This document shows positions 11,684 through 21,775 of a DNA stretch of 64,000 nt, one piece after another. The first letter of the stretch is position 1. Every line of letters begins with the position of its first letter. The stretch lies in assembly GCA_030761205.1 (NCBI GenBank), contig JAULJL010000001.1:41767645-41831644 (forward strand). The letters run 5' to 3'. The notes under the pieces were generated by a model. That model had not been told where the DNA came from. It did no database searches and saw only the letters and a list, made by a program, of their open reading frames with translations. A program made the translations under genes and the position numbers. The DNA comes from Fremontodendron californicum (lineage: Eukaryota; Streptophyta; Magnoliopsida; Malvales; Malvaceae).

Positions 11684-11787
11684 TGCGGATCGAAAGTTAG
11701 TGTAACTTTCAGATCACCGATCCAATCGGTTGAACTGCGGATCGAAAGTTAGTGTAACTTTCAGATCACCGATCCAATCGGTTGAAC
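11684..11787 (+). repeat. Perfect 52-bp tandem duplication carrying a hairpin
   Basis: Unit 1 (11684-11735) and unit 2 (11736-11787) are identical. Each contains GAAAGTTAGTGTAACTTTC, a perfect 8-bp stem with a 3-nt loop, flanked by CGGATC...GATCACCGATCC. The second unit runs into an A/T-rich block that ends near 12110 with related CGGTTCGACTGG sequence. It looks like a terminal part of a non-autonomous element that duplicated locally. Confidence 0.7.
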
Positions 11788-12902
11788 TGAATTGTTCAAT
11801 TTAAAAATAAATTCAATATTAAATATATGATTTTAATATTGAATATAATCATTAATTAATAAAAAAAAAAAGGTGTTTGGGTTAATGGTATGGTTTTTAT
11901 TATATGATTAAGAGGTTTAAAATTTAAATCTCATTATTTACAAATAATTTTTTAATAAAAAATAATAAATTTAACAAAAAAGGGTTTTTGATCATCAGTT
12001 TTATCGGTTTTTTATCGGTTCACTATATATCAAATTTTTTATATACATCGGACCGGACAAACTGACGATTTTCGATTCAATCGGTTCGACTGGTCGATCC
12101 AGGCCGATTTTTTCAGCTAATGGGTTATAGACAGCTGCCAAAAAGAATTCTCCCTTAAATATTAATTTCTTATCCTAAGCTTTATATATATCTTATCTGC
12201 ACTTCATAATATCATATTGTATTTAGAATTTGACACTAAATAATGTCTTTCATAATCCTAGTAAATAATAATAAAAATAAAAGCTCTAAGATTTGATTTT
12301 CACTAATAAAGCTCAATCATTGAAATCACATCTTTACTAGTATCAAGTAAATATATGCAAAATAGGTACTAGTAAGGATTTCAACTTAAGACTAGCTAAG
12401 CTAATTAACTATAGTTACTAGTTATTTAGTATATATATCTTTATTAACAAAGTACCAAAAACATAATTTTTAAACCACCATGTATATCGTAATTGATTTA
12501 ATTGAGTCATCTGCATTTAAAAAATAAGATTAATAAGGTGATATATTTTTAAAAAAAGAAGTATAATATATGATAATTTTTTAATCCGTTAATAGAGTTA
12601 AAAATGTTTAATCATCAATGTATAAAAAATTAACTCTAATAATTAAGTTCATAAAAAAATAAATCAAACTCTTATAGTTAATTGATCAGAAAATTATTTT
12701 GGGTTTTAGCCCATTGATCAGAAAATCCCAAATTCAAAGTAAAAAGGCTTAAAACCCACTATGGAATGTATCTAGAAAATATGGAATGTATCTAGAAAAT
12801 ATCTTGCTTGCCCATGGGCCAAGGCCATGGCCCATACCACAAGCCACGTCATGCTAGTCAGTCCATAATTTATAAATCAGTTGTTAATATTGATATTAAA
12901 AA

Positions 12903-13310
12903 GATGATTATTATTCTGTACACTAACAGTCGAGTCTTTTAATTTTATAAGCGAGATTTATATATTTTCGTAAATTTTTATACGATTTATATTTTAATAA
13001 ATTGACCGTTGGATTTAACACTATAATCGTACTCGTAGTGCAAATAAAGTTTCGAATCGATCCTATATTCTTATCATATCGATAGATAATATTATTTTTT
13101 TAATATATATTTAAGTATTTACATTGAAATAAATAGTTAAATATTTTTAATTTACTCGAAATTCGATATGCATGATATACGTGAATAGAATATGAAATAT
13201 GACTATCGAATTAAATAAATATAAATCTTATAAAAAATTATAAAAGTATATAAACTTCGCTTGTGAAATTAAAAAACTCTTATCTTAGTGTACATGATAA
13301 TAATCCTAAA
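12903..13310. repeat. MITE with GATTATTAT/ATAATAATC ends, long copy
   Basis: The left end GATGATTATTATTCTGTACA and right end TGTACATGATAATAATCC are inverted, and the subterminal AATTTTATAAGCGA/TCGCTTGTGAAATT segments also pair. The same family as 4423-4550, but about 408 bp long. It sits within the insertion that separates the second SCP2 gene from its duplicated upstream DNA. Confidence 0.6.
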
Positions 13311-13708
13311 AATGTACCCTGTTAACAATCTCAAAGTAATGTAACTTGCAACTTATCTAAAAGTCAGCCATCAATATGACTAGTTCTGGGAACAGTAAAA
13401 TCAACAATCAGTAAGGGGGAGTTTAACAGTTTCCCCATGGAAACAGCCGTATCAGAGCAGACCAAAATCTTTTTTCTGATTTTTTTTTTTGTACAAATAA
13501 AAATAGTTTTTATTGGAAAGCGTGTCACTTAACATTAGATCATCACCGGATGCCAGACTAAAAATTAAATTCTCGTCAGCTACCTTCCCCACCCCCCCTA
13601 CCTACATAATAAAGACATTGTCGTATAAAATCTATTTCAAGTTTCAACCGTAAGCCAAAGCCAATTCCCATAACTACTTCTTACGGTTTCTCTAATTTTG
13701 GTGCAACA

Positions 13709-16700
13709 ATGGCGGAGTTGAAATCTGATAATTTGTTTGAGATGATGAAGTTTCACTTGGCTTCTGATGCTGGTAAAGAGCTCACCAAGAAGATCGGTCT
13801 CGTTTACCAACTCAATATTGCCCCCAAGGTCCATCATTTATGCTTTTTTTTTCCTTCTTCTAAATTTCAATTTGATTTAAAAGCTTGTTTTAATTTATGG
13901 GTTTTATTTATGACTTACAGAAAATTGGGTTTGATGAGGTTTCTTACGTTGTTGATCTCAAGAAAGGAGAAGTTTTCAAAGGTTAGCCCCCCTTTTTTTT
14001 CTTTCTCTTTTCTTATTTAAGGCCCGTCCTATTTTTGCTAATTCAATCTTCTCCTTCTTGTTCTTGGTGTTCTTCTTTTTAGTGTGTGTCTTGGTTGGGT
14101 TTGTTTATGATGCTCTTCCTGTTGATAAAATTGTAGTTTTGTAAATTGTAATGATGGAATAGAGTTTGAAGTTTGTATCTTTTGCATTCTATAATCTGCA
14201 GAAGTTTTTATCTACAAAAGATTATCTTTTTATTGAAAATTTAAATGGTTGCTTGCCAGTATCTGCCCACTAGTACATTGCTCCTTTTGAGTTAACTAGT
14301 ATTTAGGCACGTGAATGTTCGTTAATTAATTTATTTATTTTTGAATGTATAATTTTATATTTTAAAAATAGATAAAATTAATAAAGTGTATAATAACTAA
14401 AATTAACATGTAAAGTTTGTTTTTTGTTAATCCATGTAAACTTTTAATTTTATTTATTTATTATCAAAATAATTTATTTAACGAAAGTGTTTTAATAAAA
14501 TTAATTTTTTTATAAATTAATTAAATTTTATTAATAATAAAAATATTTTTAATGATAATTTAAAAATATAGTAAACAACAATAACCATTTCGTTAGTTTA
14601 AACCTTTTTTTTTTCACATTCGTATTTTTATATTAATAAAAAATTACACAAACACAGATTAAATAAATAAAATAAAAAATAGTCAAATCAAAGACAATAA
14701 TAATTGCAAAGCAAAACTTAGTAATTATGAAACAATATAAAAACTATTGATTAAATTTAAATCAATGAAAATATCATATTTTGATAGAATATTTGGAAAT
14801 TTTTTAAAAAAAAAATTACCAAAACAAATCTAAGAAAGAAACAAGAAACCGTATTAAAGAAAAGAATAACTTACCAAATAGCCAAAAATATTTTTGTTGA
14901 AACAAAATTTTTTAAACCTATTGAATTTGTAATATGCTGAAATCTGCACAGAAATACAAAAGAAGGTGTTATGATCATGGTGGTCTGTTCCGGTACCGGT
15001 GGTACCGGTGGTACCGGTGGTACCGGCCGTAACGTCCCACTTTTCAACTAAATTGGTACACTCAACCTTTAATTTCGTTTTGGTTGTGGTTTCGCCCTGT
15101 ACCGTCCTGTACCGATATATATTGGTCTGTACAGGTCAATATCGGTCCGTATCGGTACGTATCGGTCCGTACCAGTTGGTACAAGATTTTGATTTAAAAA
15201 AAAAAAAATCACTTATTTGATTTTTTAAATCAGTTTTAATATTTTTTTTGTCATGATCATTTTTATTTTTTTATAATTATATTTAAAAATAAAACATGTT
15301 CATTAAATTAGTTTAGTGAATATAATTAATAATAATTTACTATATTTTTTAACATTTTAATATTTATTTTACCTATTTGATGTTTAAAAATTTTAGATAT
15401 TAAATATTTAAAATTTATTTTTGCATAAAACATATATATGCATGTAATGGATGTATATATAATATATATTTTATTAAAAAATTTGAAAATAGGTTATACA
15501 TATAGATATATGAAAAAATATTTGAAAACTATCGGTAAATCCGAAATGGTACACCGAAACACATCGATACCTATACGTACCAGTACCAATACAAAAATGA
15601 TACGCCCATCGATACGGAACTGACTACTTTGGTTATGATTGTAAATGAAAAAACCAAAACTATTCTAACAAAAATTAAAAAAACAAAGAAGCAAAAAACC
15701 TCATGCGTTGTGCAAACCCCTAAACGTCGGATGCTAATGCATTTATTTTATAGTGGAAATTCTAACAAAAAAAAAAAAAAAAGAAAAAACGTTGGATGCT
15801 AAAAGAAGCAACAAACCTCATGTATGCAAACCTCTAAACGTTGGAATAATTAGATGATAATGCATCTATTTTATAGTGTTAAGTCGTAATTTTAATTGGT
15901 TTATAACTGCAATACCAATTTAAGTCAGAATTACTCTAAAATTATAAGTCTTTGTTCATTGATTAGTTGAAATAATTTAAATTATAGTGAAAGTATAATT
16001 CAACATAGATATGAGAAGTTTGTATGATTATAAAAAAAAAAAAATTAAATATTAAAAATATAATTCCATATATCTTATAATATATAATATAATATAATAA
16101 TAAAATATTATTTTAATGGCAGTTTAATAATATAATAAATACTAATGGATATTTTGTTAGTTTAAATTTTGTTCACATTCGCGTTTTTATAATTTATATA
16201 AATTATAAATATAAATTTTGTAGTCAGTTGGAGCTCGTTTCTGTCATATTTTTGTACGTCTTTTCTATCATCTTTATTTAGTTACTCAACTCTCTCCATG
16301 ACAATGGTAGCTGGGCAGACCCCATTTCATTAATTCAATAATGGTTCACCATTTCATTAACAGAACCTATTAATTATTTGTCAGCTAGCACTGCTTTCAT
16401 TTATTCGGTGTTTAATGGTAATTGGTAAAGTACATTATTTTTCAATTTTCACCCAACTAGCAGGTGAGGGGGCTACCAAAGTCTATTTAATACATGGTGC
16501 TCTTCTGTTAAGATAAAATTTTCTGTCTGTTTCAGCAAGTTTTTAGCCACATGAAAATAGTTAATATGACTTCTGGCCAAAAAACAAAAAAAAGGTTAAT
16601 ATGATTGTTCTATAGACATGCTCATGGGTCGGGCAGTCCGTCCGGTTCGTATTAGGTCGGATTTGGGCAGGATATTTTTGTTCCGGCCCGAAATAGTATT

Positions 16701-17508
16701 TTTTTTATTATAATAATATTTTTTTTATTTAATTTTAATTAAAAAATAAAAAAATAATTTTTTAATCCGATGAACAGTGAATTCGGACCTATTGGGCCGG
16801 GCCTAGGCAAAAAAAAAAAAAAAAGGGCCGCGGCCCGATCCGGCCCATGAGCAGGTCTACTGTTCTAGTTGTATATGGTAATATGGTTAGTGTTATCTCG
16901 ATGACTTGCTCTTGGAGATTCAAGTATGATTACATCAATTCAAAGTTCATACCATAAATCCGGTCTTCTTGTTTTATTAATAAGGGGTTTTTTTTTTAAC
17001 GAGTATATTATTTATAGTAATAACATTATATTAAATGCAATAGTAAACAATTTTATTCATCATCCCAATGCATTGGATGAATATATTACTATATATAATA
17101 ACTTGAAAGAGTGTCCTAGCAAAATCCATTAATAAAATACTGTAATTTTTCATTATAAAGTTATTCATTATCCTGTCGCTCTGAAATTTAGGTCAATATG
17201 AAGGGGGAAAGCCTGATGCTATATTTTCCTTTAAGGATGATGATTTTATTAAGGTTGCCACTGGGAAGATGAATCCCCAGATTGCTTTTATGAGGTGCAA
17301 TCTCCAATCTCTATTTCTTTAGCCTTTTATTATTATTATTATTATTATTATCAATTTTTTTGGTGTTCGTGGGCGTTGCAATGTTAGATTTGTCTGGCAA
17401 TTAATGCGGTGATATTGATGATGCAGGGGTGTAATGAAGATTAAGGGGAGCTTGACTGCAGCTCAGAAATTCACTCCTGACATTTTCCCAAAGCCTGCAA
17501 AGATGTGA
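13709..17508 (+). CDS. SCP2: SCP2-domain sterol carrier protein, copy 2 (121 aa, 4 exons)
   Basis: The exons are 13709-13828, 13921-13981, 17192-17294 and 17427-17508, giving 121 residues. Intron positions and phases match the first copy at 9173, so this is a tandem duplicate. The domain includes KKIGLVYQLNIAPK, YVVDLKKGEVFKGQYEGG, FSFKDDDFIKVATGKMNPQI, FMRGVMKIKGSLTAAQKF and IFPKPAKM. It is closer to the Arabidopsis consensus than copy 1. The C-terminal AKM fits the [SA][KR][LM] PTS1 pattern, although AKM is not among the commonest plant signals, so peroxisomal import is plausible but unproven. Intron 2 is 3.2 kb here against 97 bp in copy 1, owing to inserted elements (14977-15631, 16613-16859, 16984-17128). 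The TATA-like box of copy 1 is eroded here (about 13556-13570). All splice sites are still GT-AG. Confidence 0.9.
14977..15631. mobile_element. Non-autonomous TIR element with 9-bp target duplication
   Basis: The element is flanked by GTTATGATC (14968-14976) and GTTATGATT (15632-15640), a 9-bp near-perfect duplication as left by Mutator-like elements. The ends are imperfect inverted repeats: GTGGTCTGTTCCGGTACCGG on the left, and GTAGTCAGTTCCGTATCG from the other strand on the right. Subterminal zones are packed with GGTACCGGT and TATCGGTCCGTA motifs. The 655-bp body has no transposase. It lies in intron 2 of the second SCP2 gene. Confidence 0.7.
16613..16859. mobile_element. hAT-like MITE with 8-bp target duplication
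   Basis: The left end is TAGACATGCTCATGGGTCGG. The right end, read from the other strand, is TAGACCTGCTCATGGGCCGG, so the terminal inverted repeats run about 20 bp. Flanks TTGTTCTA (16605-16612) and CTGTTCTA (16860-16867) differ at one base, consistent with an 8-bp hAT target duplication. GGGCCGGGC-rich ends surround an A/T-rich middle. It is non-coding and lies in intron 2 of the second SCP2 gene. Confidence 0.78.
16984..17128. repeat. MITE with GTTAGCAAAAYCC-type ends, copy 2
   Basis: It starts GGGGTTTTTTTTTTAACGAG and ends AGAGTGTCCTAGCAAAATCC. The termini resemble those at 7828-7997 and 18563-18760. It lies just upstream of exon 3 of the second SCP2 gene, within intron 2. Confidence 0.55.
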
Positions 17509-17882
17509 GCAGAGATGCTAATAATTTGCTATTATATTAGGTTATTTTGTTGCAAAAGTTATTAAGTTCGAAAAGTATAAATGGAAGCCATCTCTCAACC
17601 TGTTTCATTGATAGTACACTTTATCAATGCTTTATGTACTAGGTTACCAGGTAGGAAGGCTTCTATTCCATTAGGATTTGGCTTATAAAGACTTTCTATT
17701 GGTCTACTGTAATATGTTGTTCAACTAAAACTATATGTTTTTTTGGATTCACAATTGCCTCTTTGTTCAGTTTACCATGTGACCACATGCTAATTTTGTT
17801 TGCCATGCTTACCTGCTGTTGCCATGGATCGATCCTGCTTGATTTGTTTTGCAACTTTTTTTTGGACTTTATTATTTCCTTC

Positions 17883-17935
17883 AAACTACCAGCTTGCTAC
17901 CTCAGGGAACAACTATGTAGTATGGGAGAAGAAGT
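17883..17935 (+). pseudogene. Relic of an alpha-amylase 3' end
   Basis: This stretch matches the last coding codons of the amylase gene at 21212-21264: AACTACCAGCTTGCTACCTC, then an AGGGAA.GACTATG.AGTATGGG core, then AAGAAGT. A few substitutions are present, and the stop codon region is altered. Nothing else of an amylase is recognisable upstream. It suggests that a neighbouring amylase copy was lost, or that a 3' fragment was copied here. Confidence 0.7.
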
Positions 17936-18562
17936 AACAAATTGGTCATTTGGAATTGCCATTAAATGATGTTCTAAAAAGTGGTCTTCGTAGTATCTTT
18001 TAGAACTAATTTGATGAGTCCAGTTTGCTTCTTGTTTAAAAGGTTAACCAACGTTCTGCTTACCTTTTGGCAGAATACCTCAATTTCTATATATAAAAAA
18101 GAAGTCTAATAAAATTTTGGTTAACGAAAAGAGATAGGCTATTGTTTAAATGATTGCATGAAACATTGCAAGCCAAACGTAATGTAAAGCTGCTTGATGA
18201 TAGCACAGATGAAAGGATTTTTTTTTTCTTCAATCCAGACTAACTATTGGAATAAGATGCAAATTAATTAAAGAGTTTTTTTTCTTAACCAAACCAATAG
18301 CCTTTTAGAACATCAAAGTTTTAAAGTTTTTTTTTTCTCAAGATTAACATTTACTAAAAGATTCATAATATGCAGGAGTCTAGATACGGCGAATGCAGCT
18401 TGCATGCATATTTTTGTTCTCGTGTGAATCAAGGTTGGCCGCAATTACATCTTGTCTGCTATGTTATTTATATTCCTCCGTCTCTTTCCATCATTCTCAA
18501 TCTCAGAATACCTCTGGATGTTGTTTGATGTAGGATGGCAATGTTATTGGCCTAATGCTGTA

Positions 18563-18760
18563 GGGATTTTTCGATTTTTTTTTGTTAACGAGTGCCCTAA
18601 GGACACTCTTTAAGGTTACTAAACATAATAACATCTCTAATCAATGTATTGAAAATGATGAATAAAGTTATTAACTTTTACATTTAATACAATGTTATTA
18701 CAATAAATAGTATATTAACTAACCTTAAAGAGTGCCCTAAAGGCATCGTTAGCAAAACCC
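18563..18760. repeat. MITE with GTTAGCAAAAYCC-type ends, copy 3
   Basis: The left arm holds GTTAACGAGTGCCCTAAGGA and ACACTCTTTAAGGTTA. The right arm is the inverted TTAACTAACCTTAAAGAGTG with CCCTAAAGGCATCGTTAGCA. It is the best-preserved member of the family in the window, with paired arms of about 45 bp. Confidence 0.72.
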
Positions 18761-19509
18761 ATTATCACAGTTACAAGTTATAATGGCATGGTGGGAACAG
18801 AATCGTATTGGTTTAAAGAGTTCTGAGAATATTACCAAGAAAAATTTACACTCCTACAATTTGTTCAGCTTATGTCACGGGTATGATGAGTATATGACCC
18901 ACCATAGATCCCATTTTGAGGGGACCTCATTGGCCACTTCCCTCTCGAGTGTAGTGGGAAAGGATGGAAATTCTTTTGTTTTGGGTTCATCTTTTTTTTT
19001 TTTGGGTTCATCTTGATGATTGATGAAGTCGCTATCCCATGCACCAGAATCTGCCTGATTGAGTATCCGCAAAGTAAGTGTTTTAGTGTAAACACTTATT
19101 CTCATTATTCTCATCCGAAGTCCAACATCTTTGGCTATAATATATCCAGGAATGAAGTTAGAGGATAAGATCGATGACAATAATTCAATACAGATAACTG
19201 ACTTGTAAATCAAGAGATAATAAATACCAGAGAGATGAATTCACAACATCTTTCTTGAGATTTTTCCTGTTGTTTTTTTTTTTTTTTTTTTTTTTTATCT
19301 AGTCCACAATACAATTATTGCCTTCTATTTTTTCCGATAGACAATTCTTGTTTGTTTTTGCTGATTTTTTTTTTCTTGGTTTTCTCAGTTTCAGTGTTCA
19401 CAATGTATGAACTAGTACTCCTGAAACAGGAATATTGATGCCTATATAAAGCCGGCAGCATATATAACCACAGTTCATCACAAGAGGCTAAGAGACCAAC
19501 ATAAATAGA

Positions 19510-21267
19510 ATGAGTTCTCTCACGTCACTTTGTTTCCTTTCTCTTTTCCTCTATATCTTTCCAGCTTTAACATCTCCGACCTTACTTTTTCAGGTATAGC
19601 TTGGCTTGCTGTCATTTATTCCTCTCCCCTTTCTCCCCTAAAGACACAAGCATGCATGTGCATATATATAATATATATATATATATTATGTGAAACTCTG
19701 AGGCTAATCGTTGTTCAAAACTTTGATGAGATATAGGGGTTCAACTGGGAGTCATGTAACAAGGCAGGAGGATGGTATAACTCTCTCAAGAACTCCATCC
19801 CTGATATTGCTAATGCTGGAGTTACTCATGTTTGGCTTCCTCCACCCTCCCAGTCAGTTGGACCTCAAGGTATTTCAAGTGTCTATTGATGCCAATTAGG
19901 ACTTCTATTAATTTACAGTTAAAATATACCTTTTAGTTAGTAATCTTCTTATATTGAAAGAAATTTTACAGTTGACCAAATCCATGAAAGAGAAATATCA
20001 GAATCTCTATATGCATCATTTCTTAGTTTGGTTTCTTCTTTTTCCCATCCCTTCTCTTTCATTGTGTCACTTTCAGTTTGCTTTCTAGGAAGCAAATGAC
20101 AGCCATTTCCTTTTGTCTGCTGTTCCATTTGAAATCCAGGATATCTGCCAGGGAGGCTATATGATCTTGATGCGTCCAAGTATGGATCTCAGGCTGAATT
20201 GAAGTCTCTAATTGAAGCTTTCCATCAAAAGGGAATCAAATGTTTAGCTGACATAGTAATAAACCATAGAACAGCTGAGAGGAAAGATGGAAGAGGAATA
20301 TATAGCATTTTTGAAGGTGGAACTCCAGATGATCGTTTAGATTGGGGGCCATCCTTCATTTGTGGCAACGATAAGGAGTATTCGGATGGCACAGGCAATC
20401 CTGACACTGGACTGGATTACCAACCTGCTCCTGACATTGACCATCTCAATCCAAGGGTACAAAATGAGTTAACTGATTGGATGAATTGGTTAAAGACTAA
20501 TATTGGTTTTGATGGATGGAGATTTGATTTTGTAAGAGGTTATGCCCCAAGCATTACCAAAATCTATATGGACCGAACTTCACCAGAGTTTGCTGTTGGG
20601 GAAAAGTGGGAAGATCTTTCCCTGGGACAGAATGGTCAAGACTCACATCGTGGAGCTCTAAAAGATTGGGTTCAAGCTGCTGGTGGGGTTGTCAAAGCAT
20701 TTGATTTTACAACCAAAGGTGTTCTTCAAGCTGCTGTGCAAGGTGCGTTATGGAGGTTGAAGGATTCAAACGGAAAGCCACCAGGAATGATCGGACTTTT
20801 GCCTCAAAACGCTGTTACTTTCATTGATAACCATGACACAGGGTCTACTCAAAGGCTTTGGCCTTTCCCATCTGATAAAGTCATGCAGGGATATGCTTAT
20901 ATTCTCACCCATCCTGGCACCCCATCAATAGTAATTTCTGTCAACCTTATTTCTGGCAATATTCAGTTTAAACACTGTCAACCTAATGAATACTTAATAT
21001 TTTTTGTTGTTGCAGTTTTATGATCATTTTGTCGATTGGGGCTTAAAGGATGAGATTACTAAATTGGCTGCAATAAGGAGCAAGAATGGAATTAGTGGCA
21101 CAAGCACAGTTAATATTCTAGCCTCTGATTCTGATCTCTATGTTGCTGTAATTGATGGGAAAATCATTATGAAGATTGGCCCAAAGTTTGATATTGGGAA
21201 CCTTGTACCTTCCAACTACCAGCTTGCTACCTCAGGGAAAGACTATGCAGTATGGGTAAAGAAGTGA
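19510..21267 (+). CDS. AMY1: Secreted alpha-amylase (419 aa, 4 exons)
   Basis: The exons are 19510-19593, 19737-19869, 20140-20930 and 21016-21267, giving 419 residues. Residues 1 to about 22 form a hydrophobic signal peptide. The GH13 (beta/alpha)8 barrel follows from QGFNWES. Conserved regions are visible: DIVINHR (110-116), GWRFDF with the nucleophile Asp202, AVGEKW with the acid/base Glu227, and FIDNHD with Asp305. The C-terminal beta domain runs to YAVWVKK. All catalytic residues are present, so the enzyme should hydrolyse internal alpha-1,4 bonds of starch. The signal peptide and length match the secreted plant AMY1 class rather than the plastid AMY3 class. One unusual point is Lys228 after the catalytic Glu, where Leu is usual. 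The upstream TATA lies at about 19443. Confidence 0.94.
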
Positions 21268-21775
21268 GATAGACATCAATGTTCAAATGCAAAGTGTCCC
21301 CAAAAATATGTTTTAAAGGCTATTATTGGCTAAATTTCTTAAGAGTTCCGTATGAATATTGTTGAAATAAATAAAGTTATCAATTTTTATATTTAATACA
21401 ATATTATTAGTATAAATAATATATTAATTAATTTTAAAAATAAATCCTACGTACAAATAGATACTGACAAGACCCAAAGCTATTGGGCTGGACCAGGATT
21501 AGTTGCAACCCAAGTCCACCTGCTCCACAGCAGAGCTAACGGTCAACCATACAGTCCATAGTGCCCTACCCGATAATAGCCGGTAACCGGTAAAATAGCC
21601 CGTTGAATAGTCCACTTCCTTTCCTTTTCAAAACCCTAATAAACGTGAAAAGTGAAAACAAAAGCCTAAAAACAGCAACTCTCCTAATTTCAAATTTCGG
21701 AAAATTGGCGCTCTTTGCTAACCCATTTCTCTTCTCCTTCGATCCTCCCAAATTCTCAATTCTCTTTCAGTAACA
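21268..21775. other. Spacer between the amylase and VID27 genes
   Basis: About 508 bp. The first part (21291-21450) resembles a degraded copy of the MITE at 18563-18760: AAGTGTCCCC, an AAATAAATAAAGTTATCAAT core, and A/T-rich DNA. The rest is the VID27 promoter and 5' leader, pyrimidine-rich near 21725-21770. No other gene is seen. Confidence 0.5.

Larger units (their letters stand above)
9959..13708. other. Spacer between the SCP2 tandem copies
   Basis: It contains a duplicate of the SCP2 upstream region split in two by insertions (about 10450-10540 and 13331-13460), a LINE fragment on the minus strand (11222-11650), a 52-bp tandem repeat (11684-11787) followed by A/T-rich DNA ending in GGTTCGACTGG-type sequence near 12100, and a MITE (12903-13310). 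No gene other than TE debris is visible. Confidence 0.6.
17509..19509. other. Intergenic region before alpha-amylase
   Basis: It holds the SCP2 3' region, a short amylase 3' relic (17883-17935), a MITE (18563-18760), a T-run of about 30 at 19270-19297, and the amylase promoter. A TATA-like CCTATATAAAGCC lies at about 19441-19453, some 65 bp before the ATG. Open frames near 18783-19213 have no recognisable similarity. Confidence 0.6.

Noticed and set aside
14990..15180. GGTACCGGT clusters considered as a satellite or CRISPR-like array
   Set aside because: The units are short, irregular and contained within one TIR element with a target duplication; CRISPR arrays do not occur in plant nuclear DNA.
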